A stretch of 64,000 nt of DNA, from contig NZ_KI912608.1 of the NCBI RefSeq assembly GCF_000519265.1, forward strand, positions 1,669,582-1,733,581. The letters run 5' to 3'. Origin of the DNA: Desulfonatronum lacustre DSM 10312. GTDB lineage: Bacteria > Desulfobacterota > Desulfovibrionia > Desulfovibrionales > Desulfonatronaceae. Position 1 is the stretch's first letter. Each line of letters starts with the position of its first letter. A program made the position numbers and the translations under genes. The notes beneath the pieces are model-generated. The model did not search any database. It was not told the origin of the DNA and saw only the letters and a program-made list of their open reading frames with translations. Positions 47,399 to 55,873 of the stretch are shown here, one piece after another.

Positions 47399-48877
47399 AT
47401 GACTGACCAGCCCTCAATCTACTTCGACATATCCGTGCTTTGCGTCGAAGACGAGCCCGTCATCCTGGAATTTCTGAAAGAAATGCTCCGCCCTCACGTC
47501 CACCAGGTTCTTTGCGCCAGGGACGGCCACGAAGGATTTTTCGAATTTGCCCGCAGCCGCCCGGACATCGTGCTCACGGACATGGAAATGCCCCGCATGG
47601 ACGGTCTGGAAATGGGTCAGGCCATCCGCTCCCTGTCTCCCATCACCCAGATCGTCCTGATCACCGGCTTTGAGGACTCACGCATCCTGAAACGCGCCAT
47701 CCAGCTCAAAGCGGACGGCTTTCTCTCCAAACCCGTCTCCATTCAGGACTTGCTGGGGACCTTGGAACGCTGCAACGAGACGATCCGCTTCCAGCGTGAA
47801 GCCATGACCCAGCGCAAACTGCGGGAACTGATCCTGAACAGCCTGCCCTACCCCCTGGTGCTGCTGAACACCGCCACATACCAGGTCTTGTTCGCCAACT
47901 CCGAAGCGCAGCTCATGGACATCACGCCCAACAAGTCGGCCAACGGGCCATTTTTTCCGAAACCGGTGCGCCGCGAAATTCACGAATCCGTGACCCTTGC
48001 CGAGAAACTGCAAAACATCGATACCCCGCTCCAAATCGAGGCCGCCGGAAAGACCTGGGAGATTTCCATATCCCCGGTGGCGACGGACACCTCGCTCTAC
48101 GTGGCCGTAGACATCACGGCCCGCCAACATCTGGAATTTCTCAAAGCCGACGTGGAGCGAATCGTCAGGCATGACCTCAAATCGCCCTTGGGGGCGATCA
48201 TCGGCCTTCCGGACATGCTCCTGCATCAGGCCGGACTATCGGAAACCATGGTCGAATCGCTGACCATGATCCGCGATGCCGGCCACAACATGCTCAACCA
48301 GATCAACCTGTCCCTGGATCTGTTCAAGATGGAGCAGGGCAGCTACGAACTGAACCCCGAGCCCGTGGAAGTCATGGCCCTGATGCGGGAGATTCTCCCC
48401 CAAATCGACCAATTCGTCAGAGTGATGCAACTGTGGGTGGAAATGGAACTCAATGGACGCAGGCCGACCTCGGGGACGACCTCGGGAACGACCTCGGACG
48501 AACGCTTTTTCGTATTCGGAGAAAAACTGCTCTGCCTGTCCATGCTCTCCAACCTGCTCAAGAACGCGGCGGAGGCCTCACCCAAAGGCGGCACGATCAC
48601 CATCGGCCTGAAGACGGTCCATGACGGTTCGCTCATCACCATCCACAACCAGGGCGCGATTCCGGCGGCCATCCGGAACCGGCTTTTTGAAAAATACGTC
48701 ACCGCAGGCAAGCGCCACGGCACCGGCCTGGGAGCCTACTCCGCGGCCCTGATCGCCAGAACCCAGGGAGGAACAATTTCCGCGACATCTTCCGAGGATG
48801 CCGGAACGACGATCAGCGTCGTGCTGCCCAGCCCTCCCGCAGCGGTACCGGAAGACCTGAACAGGTCAGTTTTTTAG
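47399..48877 (+). CDS. Receiver-PAS-histidine kinase
   Basis: 492 residues: an N-terminal receiver (phosphoacceptor Asp61 in IVLTDMEMPRMDG, Lys in FLSKPVS), a PAS-like domain (about 140-245), HisKA with VRHDLKSPLGAIIG and an HATPase domain (NLLKNAAEAS, KRHGTGLGAYSAALI). There are no membrane helices. A small 12-bp tandem (48467-48500) encodes SGTTSGTTS in a linker. The H-box HDLKSPL is of the HisKA_2/PhoR-like kind, unlike the kinases at 2676-16827. It is likely co-expressed with the HDOD gene before it. Its stop is 15 bp from the convergent oxidoreductase stop. Confidence 0.9.
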   Translation: MTDQPSIYFDISVLCVEDEPVILEFLKEMLRPHVHQVLCARDGHEGFFEFARSRPDIVLTDMEMPRMDGLEMGQAIRSLSPITQIVLITGFEDSRILKRAIQLKADGFLSKPVSIQDLLGTLERCNETIRFQREAMTQRKLRELILNSLPYPLVLLNTATYQVLFANSEAQLMDITPNKSANGPFFPKPVRREIHESVTLAEKLQNIDTPLQIEAAGKTWEISISPVATDTSLYVAVDITARQHLEFLKADVERIVRHDLKSPLGAIIGLPDMLLHQAGLSETMVESLTMIRDAGHNMLNQINLSLDLFKMEQGSYELNPEPVEVMALMREILPQIDQFVRVMQLWVEMELNGRRPTSGTTSGTTSDERFFVFGEKLLCLSMLSNLLKNAAEASPKGGTITIGLKTVHDGSLITIHNQGAIPAAIRNRLFEKYVTAGKRHGTGLGAYSAALIARTQGGTISATSSEDAGTTISVVLPSPPAAVPEDLNRSVF

Positions 48878-48891
48878 GCGGATGATGAGAG

Positions 48892-50088
48892 CTATTCCAC
48901 CGGGAACAGGGCTTGGATTTCGGGGCTGACGACCTGATCCCGGCGCATGGCCGCCAGCGCGGCCCTGGCCCCCTGGTCGTCGCCGAGAAAAATCCCGCCG
49001 AGCATCCGGCCCTGATCGTGGACCACCTTGCGGTACAGGCCTTTTGCTTGGTCCTGGAAGATCAGGGATTCGTGGCGGCCCTCGGCGTCGATCTCGCCGA
49101 AGGCGGTCAGGGCGATTCCGGCCACCTTCAAGGAGTTGCTCGGCATGGTGCCCGCATACTCCGCCGGCCCTCCGGCCATGTTCGTTCCGGCGACCCGGCC
49201 CTGCTCCACCGCCGCCGGCCAGATCCCGTAATACCGGCCCCGGTGCTCGCAGACATCACCGGCGGCGTATACATTCGCCAAGGAGGTCCGCATCCGGTCG
49301 TCCACCAGCACGGCCTTGTCCACGGCCAACCCGAGCTTCCGTGCCAGTCCCAGTTCCGGACGCACCCCGGCGGAAATCAGGATCATGTCCGCCGTCAAAC
49401 GAGTTCCGTTGTCCAGGCGAATCTCCAGGCCGTCAGGCATCCGGGCGATCTGTTCGGTCTTCCTGCCCAGGTGAAAGGCGAATCCCATGTTTTCCAGCAA
49501 CTCCTGAAGCAGCTTCGCTCCCTGGAGATCGGTCTGCCGGGGCAGCAGACGCGGGAAAACCTCCACCACCTCCACATGGGCGCCGGTCCGGCGCAGGCCG
49601 TTTCCAGCCTCCAACCCCAACAGGCCCCCGCCGATCAGTGCAACCCGTCGCCCCTTGCCCGCCACGGCCTTAATCCTCTCCGCATCGGCCATGGTCCGCA
49701 AGGTGAACACTTTCGATGTCACCTTCTGATCGTCGGTTCCGGGAATGGGCGGAACGAATGCGTTGCCGCCCGTAGCCAGGAGCAAAGCGTCGTAGCCTAC
49801 CTCCTCGCCCTCCGCCGTGGTCACGAGACGGCGTTCAGGGTTGGCGTCCTGGACCGGGCAGTCCAATCGCAAGTCAATTCCAAGTCGCTCATACCACTGG
49901 GGGCCATGGACAATCAGCTTTCCCGCGGCCTTTTCCCCGGACACCAATTCCGGCAAGGCCGGGGTGTAGTAGTGGCCTTGGGATTCGCGGGAAAACATCA
50001 CCACCGACGCGCTCTGATCCTGTTTACGGATCGCCTCGGCGGCGCTGTTGGCCGCGGGCCCGTTGCCGATGATCACGAAGCGCTTCAT
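48892..50088 (-). CDS. FAD/NAD(P)-dependent oxidoreductase
   Basis: 398 residues with an N-terminal FAD-binding GxGxxA motif (IIGNGPAANSAAEAI), an NAD(P)-binding GGGLLGLEAG (about 152-162) and the FAD-ribityl motif VYAAGDVCE. It is the rubredoxin/nitrite-reductase-like group of pyridine nucleotide-disulfide oxidoreductases without the redox CxxxxC. The electron acceptor is unknown. Its ATG overlaps the stop of the deoxyhypusine-synthase-like gene by ATGA, so the two proteins are made together. Confidence 0.88.
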   Translation of the reverse strand: MKRFVIIGNGPAANSAAEAIRKQDQSASVVMFSRESQGHYYTPALPELVSGEKAAGKLIVHGPQWYERLGIDLRLDCPVQDANPERRLVTTAEGEEVGYDALLLATGGNAFVPPIPGTDDQKVTSKVFTLRTMADAERIKAVAGKGRRVALIGGGLLGLEAGNGLRRTGAHVEVVEVFPRLLPRQTDLQGAKLLQELLENMGFAFHLGRKTEQIARMPDGLEIRLDNGTRLTADMILISAGVRPELGLARKLGLAVDKAVLVDDRMRTSLANVYAAGDVCEHRGRYYGIWPAAVEQGRVAGTNMAGGPAEYAGTMPSNSLKVAGIALTAFGEIDAEGRHESLIFQDQAKGLYRKVVHDQGRMLGGIFLGDDQGARAALAAMRRDQVVSPEIQALFPVE

Positions 50089-51218
50089 GCTTGTTTCTCC
50101 CGCGCGGTGTCAGAGCTCGCCTCGGCGGCGTGGCCGGCCCCACGCTTGGCCAAACGTTGTTCCAGGGCCTTGATCAGCAAAGGCCAGACCAGGGTCGCGT
50201 CGCTGGGCACCTCCGCGTGCCGCCCGCCGTCCTTGGGCGCGACGAACTTGCCCCAGGAGACGCCCTCCTGGTACGTGCAGCCGCTCAAACCGCCCCAGTG
50301 CACCGGTTCCGGACAGATCCGCACGGCGTAGTGAAAGCGCCGGGCCGTGGTCTTCATGGACTCGACGCGCTGGCTGAGAATTTCCAGAAACGGCCCGACC
50401 TGCTGGGCCCAGTTCCGGGGCACGCCTCCACCAATGGTGAAGATCCCGATCCGTTTGGCCCCCAGAATTCGTTTGGTGTAGCTGAACAGGTCCAGAAACG
50501 GATTGAACTGAAAGGGGAGCTTGCCCGGCTCGTCGATGTCCAGGGACTGCCACTCCGGGTGGTTGCGCAGCATGTACGAAGCCACGTCCAAGGCCAGCTC
50601 CGAATCCGTGAAGGCCGGGATATACACCGGCACGTCCTTGGCAAAGGCGCTTTTGAGGATACCCGGACCGTCATAATTGTCGGTCAAATGCCGACCGATG
50701 GCCCGGCACAGACTCTCCGAACTCAAATGGGCGTCGGCACCCACTTCTTCCATCACCCGGGCGATGACCCGTTCGGCCTGCATGAAATTGGTTTCCGGTT
50801 CCAGGGTGTCGTAAACCCGATTGTAGCCCTTTTCGAACAGCGCCGCGTCGTTCATCCGGTGCGGTTCGTGCTTATAGTGGCGCAGCCCGATGGATTCGAT
50901 GAATCCATGGGCCATCAGCGCCCCGGTGGACACGATGATATCCAGCCAGCCGTTGTCGATCATCCGGCACAGCACCTTGCCCATCTTGGCCACGGTCATC
51001 GCCCCGGAAAAGGTCCCCACCACCAAGCATTCCGGATCGCTGACCATGGCCTCCAGAACGTCCAGAGCCTCACCCAGACAGCGCCCGCCGAACGCGGTGC
51101 GGGACATGGCCGTCACCAGTTCGTCGAAATCCTCCACGGCATCCAAATCAAGGGTTTTCAGGGGCGTCAAGCCGTCTTCCTCTCCACTGTGCAAGGTGTC
51201 GATACGTCGAATGTTCAT
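50085..51218 (-). CDS. Deoxyhypusine synthase-like protein 1
   Basis: 377 residues of the deoxyhypusine synthase family: GTFSGAMTVAKMG near the N-terminus, FTIGGGVPRNWAQQ, and EGVSWGKF with the Glu-x3-Trp-x-Lys arrangement of the active-site lysine that carries the aminobutyl group. Bacteria lack eIF5A, so bacterial members probably make homospermidine or related polyamines, or act otherwise. A pyruvoyl arginine decarboxylase gene lies 300 bp upstream. Three tandem 13-bp copies containing AAGGAG precede the start. It is translationally coupled to the oxidoreductase gene. Confidence 0.88.
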   Translation of the reverse strand: MNIRRIDTLHSGEEDGLTPLKTLDLDAVEDFDELVTAMSRTAFGGRCLGEALDVLEAMVSDPECLVVGTFSGAMTVAKMGKVLCRMIDNGWLDIIVSTGALMAHGFIESIGLRHYKHEPHRMNDAALFEKGYNRVYDTLEPETNFMQAERVIARVMEEVGADAHLSSESLCRAIGRHLTDNYDGPGILKSAFAKDVPVYIPAFTDSELALDVASYMLRNHPEWQSLDIDEPGKLPFQFNPFLDLFSYTKRILGAKRIGIFTIGGGVPRNWAQQVGPFLEILSQRVESMKTTARRFHYAVRICPEPVHWGGLSGCTYQEGVSWGKFVAPKDGGRHAEVPSDATLVWPLLIKALEQRLAKRGAGHAAEASSDTAREKQA

Positions 51219-51229
51219 GTCGTCTAACG

Positions 51230-51265
51230 TTGCTCCTTGGAGTTGCTCCTTGGAGTTGCTCCTTG
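51230..51265 (-). repeat. Tandem 13-bp repeat carrying three AAGGAG motifs
   Basis: Two full copies and one partial copy of TTGCTCCTTGGAG. Read on the minus strand they give AAGGAGCAAC three times, each a potential ribosome-binding site for the gene starting at 51218. The nearest lies 14 bp from the ATG. Confidence 0.7.
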
Positions 51266-51292
51266 TAATACCATTTCCAATTCAAAGTTTCT

Positions 51293-51400
51293 CTACCGGT
51301 ATCGGTATCGGAGTCGGAATCGGAATCGGGGTCGAATTAATGGTATAGGCGAACACACAGTATCGATCCCGAAAGCGATACCGACGCCGACACCGATAAC
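51293..51400. repeat. Hexanucleotide palindrome F
   Basis: Left arm GGTATC/GGAGTC/GGAATC/GGGGTC hexamers (51293-51335), loop of about 25 bp, right arm GATCCC/GATACC/GACGCC/GATAAC (51361-51400), less perfectly paired than B or G. Its loop matches neither subfamily clearly. It lies between the arginine decarboxylase terminator and the deoxyhypusine-synthase-like gene. This gap (51219-51526) has no ORF. Confidence 0.8.
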
Positions 51401-51462
51401 TACATTTTCTCAAGCGAATAACGCATGATCGGAACAAAATGGAATAGTACGGAACCGCCCCC

Positions 51463-51500
51463 AAAAAAAAGGGCCGAGGGAAGCGGATTCACCTCGGCCC
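51463..51500 (-). terminator. Rho-independent terminator for the arginine decarboxylase gene
   Basis: On the minus strand GGGCCGAGG pairs with CCTCGGCCC across 12 bases and is followed by eight T (complement of 51463-51470). It begins 26 bp after the decarboxylase stop. Confidence 0.9.
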
Positions 51501-51526
51501 GTTAACGGCGTTTTTTAAGTGCGGCC

Positions 51527-52075
51527 TCAGGGGAGGAACACCGCGGCGGAAACCGTGGTGGTCCAGACCCCGGCTTGCCCCATGGTCACAACCGGGGCCG
51601 AGGCCGAGTCGATGATTTTCCCGCTCATCAGATAGATTTGCCGTCTTTCGTCATAAGCGGTCTCCGGGTTGAAGTCCACGCCCTGGGTTGTGGCCAGCAT
51701 GGTGGAGGCCAGGTCTTCGGCAAAGTCGCCCAGTTCCTGCTCATCGGCCCCAAAGGCGGTATGCTCGGAAATGTAGCCGTAGTGCTCCTTGCTGGCCGGA
51801 AAGGCCATGCCCACGGCCGACCCCACCAAACGCCCCTTCTCGTTGGTGGCGTTACGGGCCATCACGCAAAAGGTGATCTGTCCCGGACTGAGCTGCTTCA
51901 CCCCTTCTTCCACTGTGACCATTTTGCAGTTTGGAGGGAAGATACTGGACACATAGACCAGATTCAGCTTTTCGATCCCGGCGTCGCGCAACGCCAACTC
52001 GAACGACTGAAGTTTGTTTTTGTGTCTGCCGATGCCCCTGGTGAAAAATGCCTGCCGTGGTACAAAATTGATCAT
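51527..52075 (-). CDS. pdaD: Pyruvoyl-dependent arginine decarboxylase
   Basis: 182 residues from MINFVPRQAFF, where TAGGAGGATCGAAT precedes the ATG. The family signature VYVSSIFPPN holds the self-cleavage site between Ser43 and Ser44; the second serine becomes the pyruvoyl cofactor. GYISEHTAFG is also conserved. It converts arginine to agmatine. Its own terminator follows. Neighbouring argS and the deoxyhypusine-synthase-like gene suggest a polyamine setting. Some family members decarboxylate other substrates. Confidence 0.92.
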   Translation of the reverse strand: MINFVPRQAFFTRGIGRHKNKLQSFELALRDAGIEKLNLVYVSSIFPPNCKMVTVEEGVKQLSPGQITFCVMARNATNEKGRLVGSAVGMAFPASKEHYGYISEHTAFGADEQELGDFAEDLASTMLATTQGVDFNPETAYDERRQIYLMSGKIIDSASAPVVTMGQAGVWTTTVSAAVFLP

Positions 52076-52125
52076 ATTCGATCCTCCTAAACAAAATGTT
52101 TCCACTCCCGAAGAAGTGAAATGCC

Positions 52126-52848
52126 TCATAAGGATTTTTTGGCCCGAAGGAAAGGGTCCGCGATGCCCAAACCCTGAAGCCGCGACTTGGCCAGGTCCGC
52201 CTCGGCCTGCGAGCCGCGCACCGTGACCAACACCCGATACCATTGCCGATCATTGACCATTCCAGCTTCCACGGACGCCGACAGTCCCGTGGAGGCAATG
52301 TTTTGCTGCAACGCCCTGGCCTGGCTGTCATTCTGAAACGAGGCCACTTGATAGACGAACTCAAAACGCGGTCCTGCCGGTTCCAGAGGTTCCGCAAGCC
52401 CTGCCTGTCCAGTCGGGCCAGTCGGGCCAGTCGGTTCGGGCGCGGCGACGACCGGAGCCGGGGCGTGATCAGGCGCGGCCTCCCGCTGGGCCTGAGGAGT
52501 CTGCCGGACTGGAGCCGAAACCCGCGGCGGTTCGACTCGGCGGGGCGCTTCAGGGGAGGGTTGGCTGCCCCGTTCCTGAAGCGTCTCGTGAAATCGCAGT
52601 TCCTCGGGCTGCAAAACGGTTCGCGGCGTGGAGAGCGTCGGCAGTTTGGCGGACTCCCAACCGATTTCCGGAATCACCGACTCCGGATGGTATCCTCTGC
52701 CAACCAGAATGCCCAAAATGAACGCCCAGGCCATGACCAAAGTGCCCACCAATCCCACGCCGAGCATCCCAAAGGGACCCAGTTCAAACCGCCAGCGTTT
52801 CTTCTTTCCGCCGGGGGAAGTCGAGGGTTTGGAGTTCTTCTGCGCCAT
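52126..52848 (-). CDS. SPOR-domain membrane protein
   Basis: 240 residues: a basic cytoplasmic N-terminus, one membrane helix (about 27-50), a long Pro/Ala-rich periplasmic linker with TGPTGPTG (a 9-bp DNA tandem near 52425) and a C-terminal SPOR domain (about 162-235, FVYQVASFQNDSQARALQQNI). SPOR domains bind denuded peptidoglycan at division sites. It lies 12 bp after argS on the same strand; SPOR proteins after argS are a recurring arrangement. Confidence 0.88.
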   Translation of the reverse strand: MAQKNSKPSTSPGGKKKRWRFELGPFGMLGVGLVGTLVMAWAFILGILVGRGYHPESVIPEIGWESAKLPTLSTPRTVLQPEELRFHETLQERGSQPSPEAPRRVEPPRVSAPVRQTPQAQREAAPDHAPAPVVAAPEPTGPTGPTGQAGLAEPLEPAGPRFEFVYQVASFQNDSQARALQQNIASTGLSASVEAGMVNDRQWYRVLVTVRGSQAEADLAKSRLQGLGIADPFLRAKKSL

Positions 52849-52860
52849 ATCCGAATCGGC

Positions 52861-54519
52861 CTACATCTTCTCCGGTGCGCTCACACCCAGCAAACCCAAC
52901 CCGTTACGCAACACCTGGGCCACGGCCCGGCACAAGGCCAGTCGGGCCTGAACCAATTCCGGCGCCCCCGCGGCCAGGACCGGATGCGTGGTATAGTAGC
53001 GGTGCAGCTTTCCGGCCATATCCAACAGATAGTGGCTGAGGTGATGCGGGCTGAGGGTGACCGCGGCGGAAACCAGCACATCGCCGAACTGATCCAGGGC
53101 TTTGAGCAGTTCCATATCCCCTTCTCCGTCCAGCAGAGTCAGCGTCTCCAGGGTCGGCCGCAAAGGAATCACTCCGGCTTCTCCGGCCTTGGCCAGCAGG
53201 GAATGAATCCGGGCATGAGCGTACTGCACGTAGTAGACCGGGTTGTCCATGGTCTGCCGTTTGACCAGTTCCAGGTCAAAGTCCAGATGGCTGTCGCTCT
53301 TGCGGCTGAGAAAGATAAACCGAGCCGCATCCGGCCCCACCTCGGCGCACACGTCGGCCAGGGTCTCGAACTCCCCGGCCCGAGTAGACATGGCGATCTG
53401 CTCTCCGGCCCGGAGCAGGTTGACCAGTTGGACCAAAATGCACTGCAAGTCCTCCGGGGCCCGGCCCAGAGCCTGGGCTGCGGCTTTCATCCGGCCGACG
53501 TAGCCGTGATGGTCCGCGCCCCAAATGTCCACCACCAGATCGAAGCCGCGCTCGAACTTATCCGCGTGGTAGGCGATGTCCGAGGCCAGGTACGTCAACG
53601 AGCCGTCGGACTTGCGCAGCACCCGGTCCTTGTCGTCCCCGTACCGGGTGCTGGCGAACCAGAGCGCCCCGTCCTGCTCGTAGGCCAGCCCGTCCGCCCG
53701 CAAGCGCTCCAGGGTCCGCTCCACGGCCCCGTCCCGGATCAAGCCGGACTCGGAGAACCAGACCTGGTGCTCCACCCGAAAGTCCTGGAGATCCTGGCGG
53801 ATTCCGGCCAGAATCCGGGCCATGGCGTATTCCCGGGCCACGTCCAGGGCTTCCTGCTCCGGAAGGTCCGCTGTCCGCTCTCCGTCCCGGTCCGCTAATC
53901 CTTGGGCCAACTCCCGGATGTACTCACCTTTGTACCCGTCCTCGGGAAAAACCGCTTCCCGCCCGAGCAGTTCCAGATACCGGGACAGGACCGAGGCCCC
54001 CAGGAGCCGCATCTGGCGACCGGCGTCGTTAAGGTAGTATTCCGTAGTCACGTCGTGGCCCATAAACCGCAGGATACGAGCCAGACTGTCCCCCAGGGCC
54101 GCCCCGCGCCCGTGGCCGATGTGCAGCGGGCCGGTGGGGTTGGCGGAGACGAACTCCACCTGGACCTTACGACCCCGACCCAGGTCGGTCTGTCCGTATT
54201 CATCGCCCTGGTCCAGGATGTCCAGGACGCCTTGTTGCCAGAAAGACGGGGCCAGGGTGAAATTCAAGAACCCCGGACCGGCGGTCTCCACTTTGGCCAA
54301 TCGTCCGTGGCCCAGGCCGGCCAAACGCTGTTCCATATCCTGGGCGATCTGCCGGGGGTTCTTTCCGGCTTTCTTGGACAGGGTGAAGGCCATATTCGTG
54401 GCCAAATCCCCGAAACGCTTGTCCCTCGGTGGTTCCAGGGTCGTGGCCGGGGTCCACTCCAGGCCGTGTTCGGTCAGAAAGGGCGTCAACAATTCCCGCA
54501 AATAATTTTGTGCTCGCAT
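52861..54519 (-). CDS. argS: Arginyl-tRNA synthetase
   Basis: 552 residues from MRAQNYLRELL; the upstream extension of the frame reads into repeat G and is rejected. Class I motifs: VEFVSANPTGPLHIGHGRGAA (HIGH) and AMSTRAGEFETL in the KMSKS position (ArgS often lacks the second lysine). The DALR anticodon domain is at the C-terminus. It charges tRNA-Arg. It is co-directional with the SPOR and arginine decarboxylase genes. Confidence 0.96.
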   Translation of the reverse strand: MRAQNYLRELLTPFLTEHGLEWTPATTLEPPRDKRFGDLATNMAFTLSKKAGKNPRQIAQDMEQRLAGLGHGRLAKVETAGPGFLNFTLAPSFWQQGVLDILDQGDEYGQTDLGRGRKVQVEFVSANPTGPLHIGHGRGAALGDSLARILRFMGHDVTTEYYLNDAGRQMRLLGASVLSRYLELLGREAVFPEDGYKGEYIRELAQGLADRDGERTADLPEQEALDVAREYAMARILAGIRQDLQDFRVEHQVWFSESGLIRDGAVERTLERLRADGLAYEQDGALWFASTRYGDDKDRVLRKSDGSLTYLASDIAYHADKFERGFDLVVDIWGADHHGYVGRMKAAAQALGRAPEDLQCILVQLVNLLRAGEQIAMSTRAGEFETLADVCAEVGPDAARFIFLSRKSDSHLDFDLELVKRQTMDNPVYYVQYAHARIHSLLAKAGEAGVIPLRPTLETLTLLDGEGDMELLKALDQFGDVLVSAAVTLSPHHLSHYLLDMAGKLHRYYTTHPVLAAGAPELVQARLALCRAVAQVLRNGLGLLGVSAPEKM

Positions 54520-54608
54520 TGGGTTGCGTCGTCTCGTCTTGTTGATGATTCTTTTTTCGGCCTCCCGACGGCCGTGTCCTTTCACGTCATACTTTGGCTT
54601 TGGCTTGT

Positions 54609-54777
54609 AACTACTCAGTACATTTTGTGTCCGATCTTGCATCGGCAATCAGTGTCGGGGTCGGTATCGGAGTCGGAATCGAAACAGGAAGAATTTAGAA
54701 CGCACCCCAGCGTTTTCGATCCCGATCCCGATTCCGATTCCGACTCCGGCAACAGAATTTCTCTGTGCTGAGTAGTT
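54609..54777. repeat. Hexanucleotide palindrome G (subfamily II)
   Basis: Perfect terminal inverted repeat AACTACTCAG (54609-54618) / CTGAGTAGTT (54768-54777). Internal parts parallel element B closely: TACATTTTGTGTCCG, CGAAACAGGA, AATTTAGAACGCA, CCCAGCGTTTTCGATCCCG and CCGGCAACAGAATT. The arms are GGTATC/GGAGTC/GGAATC against GATCCC/GATTCC/GACTCC. It fills the gap between the fabD stop and argS start. Confidence 0.9.
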
Positions 54778-54789
54778 GCTGGCTCGGGC

Positions 54790-55761
54790 TCAACTCCCGG
54801 CGGTCGAACCGAGCGCTTCCAGGTGCTCCAGGCTGGAGATGCTCTTCGCCTCCCAGGGCACGTCCACCTTGGCCAGAATCGCGCCAGCCAGCCGGCTCAG
54901 AACCCCTTTGGGGCCAAGCTCAATCCAGGTTCGGGCCCCGTCATCCCACTGAGCCAAAATGCTTTGGGTCCAGAGCACGGAAGAGGTCATCTGCTCCGCC
55001 ACCAGGGTCTGGATGCGGGCGGGATCAGGCTCCACGGCCGCCGTGACGTTGAAGTAGACCGGAATGCGCGGCGCGCGCCAATCCAATTTCTTCAATGCTC
55101 CGGCGAACTCCTTGGCCGGTTCGGCCATCAAAGAGCTATGAAAGGCCCCGCTCACAGCCAAAGGTACGGCACGGCCCTTGCGATCCTTGACCAGGGCCGC
55201 GGCCTGGTCCACCAGGTCGGCGGTCCCGCTGATCACGAACTGGGCCGGAGAATTGTGGTTGGCGATGCGCAGTTCCCGGTCACTTTCGCCTCGGACCGCG
55301 TCCACGATTTCCTGGACCGCCTCCTGGGAAAGCTTGAGCACCGCGGCCATCTTGCCGCCTTGGTCCGCCCCGACCTCGTCCATCAACTGACCGCGCAACG
55401 CGGCCAGTTCCAGGACCGCCGGAATATCCAGAACCCGCGCCGCGGCCAGCGCGGCGAATTCTCCCAGGCTGTGACCGGCCAGACCGTCCACCCGCAAACG
55501 CTCATGGCCCACGATCCACAACCCCAGGGTGGTCGCGGTCATGGCCGGCTGGAGATATCTGGTCCGGGCCATGTCCTGTTCCGCGCCGTCCCAATAGATT
55601 TCCCGCAACGGCGCTCCCGCCGCCTTTTCCGCCCGCTTCCACAATTCCATGGCCTCGGGGAACCGCTCCGCCACGTCCCTTCCCATGCCCGACTCCTGGG
55701 ACCCCTGACCGGGAAAGACAACCACGATTTTCGATGTTGATTCTCTCATATTTTTGTCCAT
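54790..55761 (-). CDS. fabD: Malonyl-CoA-acyl carrier protein transacylase
   Basis: About 323 residues. FVVFPGQGSQ-type N-terminus (VVVFPGQGSQESGMG), nucleophile Ser in GHSLGEFAAL and catalytic His in SGAFHSSLM. It loads malonyl units onto ACP for fatty acid synthesis. The start is uncertain: ATG at 55761, one four codons later (55749) and one eleven codons earlier are all possible, and none has a clear Shine-Dalgarno. No other fab genes are adjacent. Confidence 0.93.
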   Translation of the reverse strand: MDKNMRESTSKIVVVFPGQGSQESGMGRDVAERFPEAMELWKRAEKAAGAPLREIYWDGAEQDMARTRYLQPAMTATTLGLWIVGHERLRVDGLAGHSLGEFAALAAARVLDIPAVLELAALRGQLMDEVGADQGGKMAAVLKLSQEAVQEIVDAVRGESDRELRIANHNSPAQFVISGTADLVDQAAALVKDRKGRAVPLAVSGAFHSSLMAEPAKEFAGALKKLDWRAPRIPVYFNVTAAVEPDPARIQTLVAEQMTSSVLWTQSILAQWDDGARTWIELGPKGVLSRLAGAILAKVDVPWEAKSISSLEHLEALGSTAGS

Positions 55762-55873
55762 AACAGTACGTTCTCGTTCCGCTTCAACTTTCAAACCACG
55801 GTTTCAAACCTCAGCTCCCAGGTCTCAGCCTTCATCCCTCTCTCCCCTCTTGCATTTTCCCACATGATCGGCC

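Noticed and set aside
48467-48500. 12-bp tandem repeat ACCTCGGG(G/A)ACG
   Set aside because: It lies within a kinase linker, has only about three copies and encodes SGTTSGTTS; ordinary linker slippage explains it.
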